A program made the translations under genes and the position numbers. Positions 19,261-28,098 of a stretch of DNA of 64,000 nt are shown piece after piece. The DNA is taken from assembly GCF_001467625.1 (NCBI RefSeq), contig NZ_LNYB01000014.1, positions 20,657 to 84,656 of the forward strand, given 5' to 3'. Below the pieces are notes generated by a model, which did no database searches, was not told the DNA's origin, and saw only the letters and a program-made list of their open reading frames with translations. Every line of letters begins with the position of its first letter. The first letter of the stretch is position 1. The stretch is from Legionella feeleii (lineage in GTDB: Bacteria; Pseudomonadota; Gammaproteobacteria; Legionellales; Legionellaceae).

Positions 19261-19562
19261 AATTTAAAAATCGTCGAGTCAAGACTGTTTTTTTATTATT
19301 TATTTGTTTATGATGCCCCACCGAGGGCTTATTTTTTACGTCCTTACCTATTTGTGGATAATTCTTTACTCGCCTCGTCCATTTTTTATAATAAAACATC
19401 TAATTCTCATACGCCCCCCTTATTTTAAAAGGTTTTTGCCATTTTTTCTTTCATTATTGATTTTTACGTTATCCACAAAAACTGTGGATAAAAATGTGTA
19501 TAGAGTGGTAAATCTCAATGAACTAAAGCAGTTGAGTAGGTGCTCAACAACTTAACATGGTT
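19261..19562 (+). repeat. DnaA-box repeat element, copy A
   Basis: AT-rich noncoding element that aligns over its whole length with copy B (30138-30442) in the same orientation. Shared blocks are GAGTCAAGACTGTTTTTTTA, TGTGGATAATTCTTTA, CTTATTTTAAAAGG and GTGTATAGA. Three 9-mers match the DnaA box TTATCCACA: reverse at 19353-19361, and an inverted pair at 19469-19477 and 19483-19491 separated by 5 bases. Spacing between conserved blocks is kept although the filler has diverged, so the boxes look selected. Confidence 0.85.
19469..19491. promoter_or_regulatory. Inverted pair of DnaA boxes in copy A
   Basis: TTATCCACA, five bases, TGTGGATAA: a perfect 9-bp inverted repeat in which each arm equals the Escherichia coli DnaA box consensus. 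The same arrangement occurs at 30349-30371 with a different spacer sequence. Confidence 0.75.
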
Positions 19563-19707
19563 GATCATCCGCGAAACGCATAGATAGTTACGTACAGTGG
19601 CTACTGATGCTTATTGCTCCTGATTTGCGCTTTAAAATTAAGGCGGGCATACAGGAATTTTATTTTTTAACAGGAATTTAAACAAATCTTTAGAGAAGGA
19701 ACTTAAA

Positions 19708-21120
19708 ATGAACAATAGAAGGCTACTGGCATTGGGTTTAAGTATGTCGCTTGCAACCCAGGCTTGCCCTTTAATCTATGCCAAGCAGATTTATCCGGCA
19801 GAAGTTTTGGGAAGAGATCTGAACTTACCTGGACTTGGTTGGATAGGTCATGTTGGTATTTCAACAACGTATAGGATGTCTCCTGAAGGTATGGGAAAAA
19901 ATGCCGACCAGGTAATAGAGGTACTCAATGAAAATCCAGTAGGGCAAATTAATTCAATAAGCAATTTTAAAGCCCGCTCAAAATATTGGGGAAGTAAATT
20001 TGGACTTGCTGATAGAGGTATGATTGGTTATCGAGTGCTTGTCGAAGCAAATCATCAACGTTGGTGGTGCCCTAAATATACCTCTGATACCTACTATCAT
20101 ATTGGCTCAGGGGTTCCAACGACTGGTCAAGTCATAGAGTGTGGTACTTGGCGCTGTGATACTTATGCCTGGTGGGCATTTTATAGCCAAGGCATCGATA
20201 CAATGCCGGGACGCGTTTGGTTACCAATAAAGGTGTTTCATGCATTTCCTTATTATAATGACGAACGGAAAATAGACCTTCCTCTAAATAATTTAGATAA
20301 TAATGTAAATAAAACCTTAGAGAATGTCACATCCGAAGAACTTAATGCAATGCCATATGAGGAATTCCAAATGATCATGGATGCACCATCAGTACACTAT
20401 GTAACGTCACCCTCCACCATTCAAATGCAATTTGCTTACGATTCAAACCTAAATGACGTTAAACGCGGAATTATGATAGATAGGCTCATTGCTGAAGATA
20501 CCGAGCCCGATTTGGTCAAAAAATTGTTAAAATTATACAGTGAGTCAGACAGCATCGAAGTAAAAAACAAAATTGTTCAAGGTTTAATGCTTTATAATCA
20601 GAGGCATCGAAATGTTAAATCCTATATCAATAATGAGCAGCCCCTGCTAAAAGTTTTTTTTACTGAGCTTTTAAATTCCAAATCGTTAACCCCTAAGATG
20701 GCTGATGATGGTGTTAGAGGTTTTATCGATACCCATTCCCCTGATGAAGTAATGGCTAATCTTGATAAAATTAATAAATGGCTGCGCGAGGTGGATCATT
20801 ATTCGTCGATTATGCTGAAGTATACTTTGGTTCATAAGTCCAAATCATTACAACGAATCTATATGAAATCGATAGTGAAAGAGCTTCGTGAGGCGAATAA
20901 CTCGGATTTAGACAGTTATTTATTTGGTCCATTATCGATTGGGTATAAAGGCACCGGAAAAAACCTGCTTGAACCAGAATCCAAGCAAATGGTCATAGAC
21001 TATTTGCACGAGGTTCGTCATAAGTACAGTCCCCAAGGCATTCAGGCTAACCCAAACGATTCTCATCGTATAACCACCGCACCGTATTATTTTGAGTTAA
21101 AGAAGAACATGGGAATTTAA
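19708..21120 (+). CDS. Secreted protein, possible permuted NlpC/P60-like cysteine peptidase
   Basis: 470 residues. The N-terminus MNNRRLLALGLSMSLATQA reads as a signal peptide. Residues 44-52 (GWIGHVGIS) followed about 100 residues later by CGTWRCDTYAWWAF match the order His then Cys seen in permuted papain-like (YiiX/LRAT-type) NlpC/P60 enzymes. The candidate pair is His48 and Cys150. The second half is helical and repeat-like, without a recognised domain. GAAGGA precedes the ATG. The gene follows copy A of the DnaA-box repeat. The enzyme call is an inference and the C-terminal part is unknown. Confidence 0.65.
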   Translation: MNNRRLLALGLSMSLATQACPLIYAKQIYPAEVLGRDLNLPGLGWIGHVGISTTYRMSPEGMGKNADQVIEVLNENPVGQINSISNFKARSKYWGSKFGLADRGMIGYRVLVEANHQRWWCPKYTSDTYYHIGSGVPTTGQVIECGTWRCDTYAWWAFYSQGIDTMPGRVWLPIKVFHAFPYYNDERKIDLPLNNLDNNVNKTLENVTSEELNAMPYEEFQMIMDAPSVHYVTSPSTIQMQFAYDSNLNDVKRGIMIDRLIAEDTEPDLVKKLLKLYSESDSIEVKNKIVQGLMLYNQRHRNVKSYINNEQPLLKVFFTELLNSKSLTPKMADDGVRGFIDTHSPDEVMANLDKINKWLREVDHYSSIMLKYTLVHKSKSLQRIYMKSIVKELREANNSDLDSYLFGPLSIGYKGTGKNLLEPESKQMVIDYLHEVRHKYSPQGIQANPNDSHRITTAPYYFELKKNMGI

Positions 21121-21197
21121 CCCCCGAGGCGCCAGACAATACTCTGGCACTCCAGTTCGGTCAAAAATTACGTACGTGGCTAATAGAGCTTGCCAAC

Positions 21198-21225
21198 AAG
21201 CGTAGCCTGGTTGCTTGCAACCAGG
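21198..21225. repeat. CAAGCGTAG repeat plus perfect hairpin
   Basis: CAAGCGTAG is followed by CCTGGTTGC (21206-21214), TT, GCAACCAGG (21217-21225), a perfect 9-bp stem. It is related in layout to the element at 10454-10494. It could also help end transcription of the gene at 19708-21120. Confidence 0.5.
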
Positions 21226-21318
21226 ATTGCTGGGAAAATTATGATTGTACAACTATTTGACGGGATCGTTCAGGCCCTGACCCCCATAGTTCCAAGGTAC
21301 AACTTTAGGTTTTTCTCG

Positions 21319-21576
21319 TTAAAATCCCCTCGCTGCTAACCCTGTTTCTTCCTCGGTTTTGCCCTTAACCAAAGTAATAGCCGAACGAGTTAGCAGAGTT
21401 AATGTATCAAAAATAGAACTTAAAAGAAGAAAAGTTGGTAAAGCTAAACTTGTTTTTAACAATTGACCCGAGCACTCCAAGGAATCAGCTGAACAGTCCG
21501 ATTTAGACATTGAAAGTTCAACGACAGATTTGACCGCATAAATTGCAGACAATGCAGCAAATCCAGTGAAAACCAT
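21319..21576 (-). CDS. Short hydrophobic protein, doubtful gene
   Basis: 85 residues with two hydrophobic stretches (FAALSAIYAVKSVVEL, and LALPTFLLLSSIFDTLTLLT) around a Cys-containing loop. No ribosome site is seen before the ATG, and the frame is open a little further upstream without a better start. It overlaps the divergent small gene at 21566 by 11 bases. It may be the remnant of a longer membrane protein. Confidence 0.35.
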   Translation of the reverse strand: MVFTGFAALSAIYAVKSVVELSMSKSDCSADSLECSGQLLKTSLALPTFLLLSSIFDTLTLLTRSAITLVKGKTEEETGLAARGF

Positions 21577-21793
21577 AGCGGAAATAGCTAAATTAAGTAT
21601 GAAAACATTATCAGAAACAAATCCTTATCTACAGGATAAGGAACAAGCTAAGCGCTTAAATGCTCGTTCTACAAGAACTTCTTGTGGGGTGGAAGGCATT
21701 AAAGCGAAAGATAAAGGTTTGACTCTGAAAATCGACCATTCTCGTTCAAGTGCTGTTTTAGAAGAAATGAAAAAAAGGCTGCATAAAAGCTAA
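21566..21793 (+). CDS. Small protein next to a Fic remnant
   Basis: 75 residues from GTG 21566, or 64 from ATG 21599. The sequence is hydrophilic: SETNPYLQDKEQAKRLNARS, then TRTSCGVEGI, ending LEEMKKRLHKS. I do not recognise the family with certainty. It converges with the Fic fragment at 21790, overlapping by four bases. Short soluble proteins beside Fic toxins can be antitoxins, but orientation and the broken partner do not prove that here. Confidence 0.5.
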   Translation: MKTIAEIAKLSMKTLSETNPYLQDKEQAKRLNARSTRTSCGVEGIKAKDKGLTLKIDHSRSSAVLEEMKKRLHKS

Positions 21794-22113
21794 CTAGCTC
21801 TTAGTATCTCCACGAACACTTCTTTAATTGGTTCGTAATTTCCCATTACCCCATAATGTATTGCTTGAATATATTTGTTATAGCCCTCTGTATTAGTGGT
21901 TTTATCAATGGGCTCAAAATTCAATTGTGGTAATCCAGCCTGCATTGCCATTATATTCGCCAGTAACCTTGAAACTCTTCCATTTCCATCTCTAAACGGG
22001 TGGATAATAATTAATTCAACATGAACAACACCCAACGCGTTAGCAAGTTCATCATACATTTTAAAAAATAATCGGTAATCATTTGCATGGCATATGGGAT
22101 CAGGACTTGACCC
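21790..22113 (-). pseudogene. Truncated Fic-domain gene (C-terminal part)
   Basis: From the ATG at 22059 the frame reads 89 residues containing VELIIIHPFRDGNGRVSRLL, an intact Fic active-site motif (HPFRDGNGR), followed by AGLPQLNFEP. The frame stays open upstream of that ATG (DYRLFFKMYDELANAL) to about 22113, then meets a stop. A whole Fic protein needs about 100 or more further N-terminal residues that are missing. It is a different Fic type from the intact gene at 10667. Either it is a decayed gene or an unusually short Fic domain. Confidence 0.65.
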
Positions 22114-22240
22114 TGACTTCCATTACGTTTTTTCGACTCATACTCCCAAGACAACATCGCGCAGCGAAGGCATCATAGGGTTGTTAAAAAAAGTAATAGC
22201 GTGATAAATTGAATTTTTCTAATAACAGGGAAGGTCAAGG

Positions 22241-24583
22241 ATGAGATATCTGCACGTTGGATTAGGTATTTTAACGGCGGCAACAGGGATGGCGCATGCT
22301 TCGCTGCAATCCACTATGGCCCAACCCACAACCTGTATTACTTCTCAATTCAGTGCTACTGGGAGTCAATACTGGAAGTCAATTGTTTTAAAGTTGACGA
22401 ATAATTGCAATCAGGCCGTCGATTTTCAAAATACAACGATATCGTTTCAGACAACCGACGCATTAAATACGTCCTTTTGGGGTGATTTTTCACCGTTGTC
22501 TTACCCTGACAATGCATTAAATATTACTTCACAACAACAGCCTGACAATCGGTTTTTAGCAACCTTTAACCTGCATTTCCCGAGTTTCTCTGGTGCCAAT
22601 AGCCTCTTACCCATCGGCAGCTCTATTTCAATTAAATATGGGGCAACTACCGATAGCCATATAGAAGGGACTACCAAAGTTTATCTTAGCACGGGAGTAG
22701 AAACAGGCAGTATTCAAGTCACTAATTCCTCAGCAAAGCCAACGAATGTTTCGCAAAATTATGCAATGGTTCATTTGACAATGAATGGTCAATCGGTCGG
22801 CGATATCCAGTTACCTTGGCAAAGTTCAAAAACGTTATCGGGTCTTGCTGCCGGTAATTATAAAATTTCAGCCGATACAGTCACCGACAGCGCTGGCAAT
22901 AATTATGTCGGCCAGGCCAATCCCAGCAGTGTTAATTTAGTTGCCAATCAGACAGTGAGCTCAATCATTAGTTATGCACAGCGGCAGCAACAGGGGAAAT
23001 TACGCATCAATTTGCAAAATTTGCCTAATGAGATAGCCGGTTACAGTGGCAATCCATCTGTCTTAATTACCCAGGGCACCTCAGGGAACTCGCAAACCCA
23101 ATCATTAACCTGGGGCAATGCGACAACCGTCTCTCAACTGGCTGAGGGTTCAACTTACCAATTCGCCACATCGACCATTAATTACAATGGTTACAACTGT
23201 TTGCCAACCTTTACTCCGACCTCTTTAGAGGCCAACGCGACCAACGTCCCGGTTACTAATTTAACCTATCAATGTATTCAGGTAGCACAAGATTCTGTGC
23301 GATTAGAGGTTAATGGCGCACCGACTTCTTTATCTGCGTTAAAAATTACTTTAACACCCAATAACGGTTCACAATCTGTCGAACAAATTGTCGATTTAAC
23401 GAATGGCAGTGGCTCAGCGTCTGTCTCTTTAACCGATGGCGTTATCTATACTGTTTCAAGTGATACGGTATCTGGTTACGCGGTACGATTTTCCCCTCAG
23501 CCTTTAACAGCCACTCCAGATGCCGTTGAAATAATTACCTTAACTCAAGAAGTTGCTTCGGGTGGACGTATTATTGGTTATATCCCTGGCTGGAAAACCC
23601 CGCCTACCGCTCAGGCATTAGCCAATGCGGGATATACCCATGTCATGATTGCCTTTGGAGTATTCAGTACAAGTACACCTGGAGTCATCACGCCGGCTTT
23701 CGATACCGTTACGGAAGACTATATCCAGTCGCTTCATGGCGTTGGAATTAAAGTTCTTCTTTCTTTAGGCGGTGCTTTAACAAGCCTCCCTAATACAAGT
23801 GTTGATTTTCATCAAGTATTAACTGCCGCTGCTTCACCAGAAGGCTTTAAACAAACCTTTATTAATTCGTTAAATGGCTTAATCACGCAATATCATTTTG
23901 ATGGTTTTGACATCGATATTGAGCACGGCATTAATGGTGGTGGGACTTTTTCTCAACCACAAGGGGATATTGCTGTACTCGCTAGTATTATCAATACGAT
24001 GCACAATCAAAATCCTTCGCTCCTGATTACCTTAACACCGCAGGTTGCTAATGTCGCAGCCACAAGGGGGTTTGATCAGACCTGGGGCAATTATGCTTCG
24101 TTAGTGATGCAAACTCATGCCTCGCTGGCCTGGGTTGGGATTCAGCTTTACAATACAGGCTGTGCATTTGGTATAGATCTCATATGCTACGGTCCCACGC
24201 CTACCAATACCCCTGATTTCTCTGTCGCGATGGCTACTGATTTACTGGCAAATTGGCCTGCTAGGGTGAATGGACAAAATACAGGCTTTCAGCCTTACAT
24301 TAGCCACTTACAACCGTCACAAGTTGTCATTGGTTATCCTTCTTCTAACGCAAGTGGACAAAGTGACGGCTCGCCTGTAATGCCGACCGCCACGATTAAG
24401 CGTGCAATTCAATGCCTTAAAACAGCGGTTGCTGGTAATACAAGCTGCGGCAGTTATATTCCACCGCAAGCCTATGGCAATATTGGCGGTGTCTTTAATT
24501 GGGAAGTCACTTATGATCAAAATAACAGTTTCAAATTTGCGACGGAACTAAAAAACTGTGTCATTAATGGGGTTTGCAATTAA
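22241..24583 (+). CDS. chiA: Secreted GH18 chitinase
   Basis: 780 residues. The signal peptide MRYLHVGLGILTAATGMAHA leads to about 400 residues of beta-rich modules: a first one with TCITSQFSATGSQYW and LTNNCNQAV that resembles a carbohydrate-binding fold, then immunoglobulin-like units. The catalytic GH18 domain starts near residue 441 (GRIIGYIPGWKT). The active-site signature DGFDIDIE is intact with proton donor Glu561. Legionella pneumophila ChiA is a type II secretion substrate of similar length (762 residues) and layout. Enzyme action is hydrolysis of beta-1,4 N-acetylglucosamine chains. Confidence 0.93.
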   Translation: MRYLHVGLGILTAATGMAHASLQSTMAQPTTCITSQFSATGSQYWKSIVLKLTNNCNQAVDFQNTTISFQTTDALNTSFWGDFSPLSYPDNALNITSQQQPDNRFLATFNLHFPSFSGANSLLPIGSSISIKYGATTDSHIEGTTKVYLSTGVETGSIQVTNSSAKPTNVSQNYAMVHLTMNGQSVGDIQLPWQSSKTLSGLAAGNYKISADTVTDSAGNNYVGQANPSSVNLVANQTVSSIISYAQRQQQGKLRINLQNLPNEIAGYSGNPSVLITQGTSGNSQTQSLTWGNATTVSQLAEGSTYQFATSTINYNGYNCLPTFTPTSLEANATNVPVTNLTYQCIQVAQDSVRLEVNGAPTSLSALKITLTPNNGSQSVEQIVDLTNGSGSASVSLTDGVIYTVSSDTVSGYAVRFSPQPLTATPDAVEIITLTQEVASGGRIIGYIPGWKTPPTAQALANAGYTHVMIAFGVFSTSTPGVITPAFDTVTEDYIQSLHGVGIKVLLSLGGALTSLPNTSVDFHQVLTAAASPEGFKQTFINSLNGLITQYHFDGFDIDIEHGINGGGTFSQPQGDIAVLASIINTMHNQNPSLLITLTPQVANVAATRGFDQTWGNYASLVMQTHASLAWVGIQLYNTGCAFGIDLICYGPTPTNTPDFSVAMATDLLANWPARVNGQNTGFQPYISHLQPSQVVIGYPSSNASGQSDGSPVMPTATIKRAIQCLKTAVAGNTSCGSYIPPQAYGNIGGVFNWEVTYDQNNSFKFATELKNCVINGVCN

Positions 24584-24627
24584 TCCCGGGTTGCGCGCCG
24601 TTTGAAAGAGGGGCGTGTAAACGAAGT

Positions 24628-24670
24628 CAGGGCTTGAATTTTGTATTCAACAATCAAAATTCAAGCCCTG
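24628..24670 (+). terminator. Long perfect hairpin after chiA
   Basis: CAGGGCTTGAATTTTG (24628-24643) pairs perfectly with CAAAATTCAAGCCCTG (24655-24670) around an 11-base loop. It lies 45 bases past the chitinase stop. No T run follows, so it may act as an RNA-stabilising end or be a repeat rather than a simple terminator. AGGGC..CTGATCCCATA-like words recur near 21266 and 22100. Confidence 0.55.
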
Positions 24671-24937
24671 ATCCCATAGGTACTCCATAGTAAGAAAATT
24701 CAGAGAATAGCACTCAGAGTAATGGCAGGAATAGAAACGCAGTTGTTAATTGAAACGCTTTGTAGAGGAGCTAATTTGCTCCTTTAGTGTCTGCTGAATT
24801 CTAAAAATTCATTGCAAGACACTAAAGAATCAAATAGTATAAAAAGCGCGTTTGAAGTATTAAATGCAACAAGCGCTGACAGAGAGGAATTCGAGCGCCT
24901 CCCCGCCAGCTGACCAAATTTATCACAGGAGATAAAG

Positions 24938-25030
24938 ATGGCTAAAGGAATCTTAGTCTATTTCAGTTTTATATTTCAATGGCATGTCCGTAAGAAGCCA
25001 CCAAAATTTCCCATTATTTACATCGGTTGA
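24938..25030 (+). CDS. Possible 30-residue small protein
   Basis: ATG 24938 is preceded by CACAGGAGATAAAG, a near-ideal ribosome site. The frame encodes MAKGILVYFSFIFQWHVRKK plus ten residues and stops at 25028-25030. It is a hydrophobic start followed by a basic tail. Support is only the ribosome site, so it could be chance. Confidence 0.35.
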   Translation: MAKGILVYFSFIFQWHVRKKPPKFPIIYIG

Positions 25031-25173
25031 ACATTAAGGGCATGGTTTACAGCGTGCTTTTAATTCGCTTTTAGCCAGAAATCTTAATTATTTCAGCGAC
25101 TAGAGACACAGGAATTATTTTTTTCAGTAATTCCTGTGCTAAGTCACACCTTTTAAAAAATAACGGAAGAATA

Positions 25174-25539
25174 ATGGTGAAAACAAAGCAAGAAACCTTG
25201 AGGAAAACGAATTTAATCGACAGTCCCTTTTTTAAAGTGTTTGCAAAGAATTACCTGGACTACTTAGGGAATAGCAATCCTACCCATAAACAGCTAGCTG
25301 AAATCCAGGCCTTACTGTCCAATACCTGGATACGACTTCCGATTTGTTTCGACCTACGTTTAAGTGAGCAGGAAAAACAGTGCCTGTATCTATCCGCACA
25401 AGGTAAAGAGGTGAAAGAAATAGCTGCGTTTTTAAAGGTATCCACCCGAAGAGTGACTCAGCATCGGCAATCCATCTTTCAAAAATTGAATTGTAAAAAT
25501 ATAACCAGTGCAATTATTGTCGGGCTGCGGTTTGGGTAA
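25174..25539 (+). CDS. LuxR-type helix-turn-helix regulator, short
   Basis: 121 residues. The C-terminal 65 form a LuxR/GerE DNA-binding domain: LSEQEKQCLYLSAQGKEVKE, then IAAFLKVSTRRVTQHRQSIFQKLNCKN. The N-terminal 55 residues are too short for an autoinducer-binding or receiver domain, so the signal, if any, is unknown. Legionella genomes carry several such short LuxR-like proteins. CGGAAG precedes the ATG. It stands alone between chiA and the GGDEF gene; neighbours are candidate targets by position only. Confidence 0.85.
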   Translation: MVKTKQETLRKTNLIDSPFFKVFAKNYLDYLGNSNPTHKQLAEIQALLSNTWIRLPICFDLRLSEQEKQCLYLSAQGKEVKEIAAFLKVSTRRVTQHRQSIFQKLNCKNITSAIIVGLRFG

Positions 25540-25689
25540 TCAAAGCTGAACATCTATTAGACGAAAAGTAGATTGCTTGGGTAGATGGCAAATTCCAGAT
25601 GGGGGAGATGTAAGATGTGAATCTTGATATAAATTTTGTTGTACAACTATTTAAAATAAGTAGGACATTTGGCGTATTGGGACAATAAA

Positions 25690-25797
25690 ACGATGCTTTA
25701 TTAAGCATAATCCTGCTATATTCTGATTAATAAAAAGTAAGATTATTAATCATGAAATGGAATTGGCAGCTTGAGAATTGGCCTGATTATACTTGAA
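25690..25797 (+). pseudogene. 5' fragment of a duplicated fic gene
   Basis: ATG 25753 begins MKWNWQLENWPDYT and then stops (TGA). This is nearly identical to the first 14 residues of the Fic protein at 10667. Upstream sequence is also similar (TTTATTAA, GCTATATTCTGATTAATAAAA), so the promoter region was copied as well. The rest of the gene is missing. Confidence 0.75.
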
Positions 25798-25831
25798 TCA
25801 AAAATAATTGTTGTTGCGGACAGCAGACGCA

Positions 25832-25948
25832 ATGCCATCTCATCGACCCTATCCACTGCCATTAGGGATCAATGTAGCACTAGACGAAATTCAAACGTTT
25901 AAAGGCGTGTTATTCGATTCTGATGGAGTCAATGCTGGTCAAAAATGA
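25832..25948 (+). pseudogene. Possible fragment of a HAD-type hydrolase
   Basis: A 38-residue frame contains FKGVLFDSDGV, which resembles the first motif of HAD phosphatases (hhhhDxDGV). Nothing HAD-like follows and there is no ribosome site. It lies in decayed DNA next to the fic fragment. Confidence 0.3.
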
Positions 25949-26018
25949 TTTCTCGAAAAACCGATCTTTAAGGTGAAATTAAAGTTGGATATTCTTTTGG
26001 ATTAGGAGCACTGGATTT

Positions 26019-27308
26019 ATGTCCGATAAAATTGATGAAAAGGAGTTACCATTTAAATCGGTTCTTGATCAGACTGATGATGTCGTTATCATCACTGAAG
26101 TTGAACCTCTCAATGAGCCATTTGGTCCAAAAATTCTTTATGTTAACAATGCATTTACAACACTTACTGGGTATACCCAGGAGGAAGTTCTAGGTAAAAC
26201 ACCCCGTATTTTACAAGGAGATAAAACCGATAAAAACACGCTAAAACGAATCAGGACAGCGTTGGAAAAAAAAGAAGCTATCCATGTTGAATTATTAAAC
26301 TATGCCAAAGATCAAACAGAATATTGGCTCGATTTTACTATTATCCCTATTAAAGATAGTAAGGGGAGGATTCAGTATTTTGCTGCGATTGAACATGATA
26401 TTACTGAGCGAAAAAAACTGGAAGATGCAAAGGCTATGCTTTCTGCTCTTGTTGAGTTTTCAGGGGAAGCAATCATAGGAAAAAACCTGGAAGGGATCAT
26501 ACAAAGCTGGAATAAAGCAGCCAGGAATCTTTACGGTTACACTGAAAAGGAAGCCATAGATGCTAATATAAAAATGCTATTTCCTAAGGAGAGGCAAGGA
26601 GAGCTTCAAGATATCATGGACAAAATTGTTAGGGATGAACACATCAAAGGCTTTGAAACAGTCAGAATGCATAAAGATGGTCATATTATTCCAGTTTCTC
26701 TTACGATAGCGCCAATAAAAAATGCGCGAGGAAAGATAATAGGGGCATCAACAACCGCTCGCGATATTACCCAACAAAAAATAAACGAAGAAAAATTAAA
26801 ACACCTCGCGGAGCATGATGTTTTGACAGGATTGATTAATCGACCACTCTTTGAAGATCGCATGGTTCAAGCACTTGCTATTGCAAAAAGAACAAATTGT
26901 AATATGGCAGTTTGTTTTTTAGACATCGATGGGTTTAAAAATATTAATGATACTTACGGTCACAATATAGGGGATTTGGTATTGTGCACTGCAGCTAAAT
27001 GCATGCAAAAATGTATACGGGACATTGATACCTTGGCACGGTTTGGTGGCGACGAATTTGCATTAATATTGTCCTACCTCAATGAAGAAAAGGATGTTAT
27101 TAAAATAGTGAAGAAGTTAATTCATTTATTCTCAAAAGGATTTTTGATTGAAAATTATAAACTGAAAGTTACTTTGAGTATTGGTATTTCATTGTACCCT
27201 AGAGATGGCATGAATGATCTTCTTAAGAAAGCGGATGCTGCGATGTATTACGTGAAAAAACACGGCAAGAATAATTTTATTTTTTTCAATGCAATTGATA
27301 AGGACTAA
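26019..27308 (+). CDS. Diguanylate cyclase, PAS-PAS-GGDEF
   Basis: 429 residues, cytoplasmic. Two PAS/PAC units (residues ~10-135, with LYVNNAFTTLTGYTQEEVLG and IEHDITERKK; ~140-255, with YGYTEKEAIDAN and TTARDITQQK) precede a GGDEF domain. The signature GGDEF is intact at 343-347, and an RxxD product-inhibition site (Arg334-Asp337) lies five residues before it. It should make cyclic di-GMP from two GTP and be feedback-inhibited. No EAL domain. AGGAG lies ten bases before the ATG. A second GGDEF gene follows at 28099, with a GNAT gene between. Confidence 0.94.
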   Translation: MSDKIDEKELPFKSVLDQTDDVVIITEVEPLNEPFGPKILYVNNAFTTLTGYTQEEVLGKTPRILQGDKTDKNTLKRIRTALEKKEAIHVELLNYAKDQTEYWLDFTIIPIKDSKGRIQYFAAIEHDITERKKLEDAKAMLSALVEFSGEAIIGKNLEGIIQSWNKAARNLYGYTEKEAIDANIKMLFPKERQGELQDIMDKIVRDEHIKGFETVRMHKDGHIIPVSLTIAPIKNARGKIIGASTTARDITQQKINEEKLKHLAEHDVLTGLINRPLFEDRMVQALAIAKRTNCNMAVCFLDIDGFKNINDTYGHNIGDLVLCTAAKCMQKCIRDIDTLARFGGDEFALILSYLNEEKDVIKIVKKLIHLFSKGFLIENYKLKVTLSIGISLYPRDGMNDLLKKADAAMYYVKKHGKNNFIFFNAIDKD

Positions 27309-27425
27309 TTCAGGTTGGTATTATTTGTCCTGAAATTATGGATAAACACTCTAGTGGCATTTTCTGTGAATAGACAAAATAAAGGGATTACAATAAGCTT
27401 CAATGTTTAAAGAGGAGCTTCTCAT

Positions 27426-27896
27426 ATGAGTCTTACAATCTCCTATCTTAAAAATCATCCTCACGTAATTCCTGCTCTTGCAAAGATTTGGCATTCTGTT
27501 TTGGGACGTGTTTGGGTGCCAGACATTCCCATCGAACGTGTCGAGCAGCGTTTTCGTGATCATTTAAACGATGTCTTATTGCCAATGACCTTTGTTGCTT
27601 TTGATGGAAATAAACTCGTAGGTAGTGTTTCTTTACGTGAAAATGATGGAATACATCCGCATTTGACGCCCTGGCTTGGTTCTCTTGTGGTCGATACAGC
27701 CTATCAAAAATGTGGTATTGGAAAAATGCTAATTGATGTCACCAAGCAAAAGGCCATTGAATTAGATTTTAAGCAATTGTACCTGTTTACTTTCGATCCA
27801 ACACTTCCTGCTTATTATGTGCGACAGGGATTTAATAAAATTGGTATGGATGAATTTAGAGGCCATCCTGTCACTGTGATGGAAACAGGGCTGTGA
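27426..27896 (+). CDS. GNAT-family N-acetyltransferase
   Basis: 156 residues, normal for a one-domain GNAT. Motif A is LGSLVVDTAYQKCGIGKMLI, with QKCGIG in place of the usual Q/RxxGxG/A, and motif B is LYLFTFDPTLPAYYVRQGF. The substrate is unknown; aminoglycoside, amino-acid and protein acetyltransferases share this outline. AGAGGAG precedes the ATG. It is placed between two diguanylate cyclase genes on the same strand, 117 bases after the first. Confidence 0.88.
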   Translation: MSLTISYLKNHPHVIPALAKIWHSVLGRVWVPDIPIERVEQRFRDHLNDVLLPMTFVAFDGNKLVGSVSLRENDGIHPHLTPWLGSLVVDTAYQKCGIGKMLIDVTKQKAIELDFKQLYLFTFDPTLPAYYVRQGFNKIGMDEFRGHPVTVMETGL

Positions 27897-28098
27897 GCCG
27901 TTATTGGCTAAAGTCAATTGCTTTCTTTTGAAGCAGGGGCTCCTATCCCGGAAATCCGCAGCAAACTCTCTTGCAAATCTCCGCATTCTTCTTACAGGAG
28001 TATAGAGTTCTTTGAGCTGAATGATTAAATCTTATGCTATCATTTACTATGTCTTATTGATTATATCTCTTGAGGCCAAGGATCGGTAATGAGCGGAC

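Larger units (their letters stand above)
24584..25173. other. Long intergenic region after chiA
   Basis: 590 bases. It holds the perfect inverted repeat at 24628-24670 and a possible 30-residue reading frame at 24938. The remainder, including the leader of the LuxR-type gene, shows no clear feature. Confidence 0.4.

Noticed and set aside
19304..19555. 83-residue frame inside repeat copy A
   Set aside because: The frame is not kept in copy B, so the element is noncoding.
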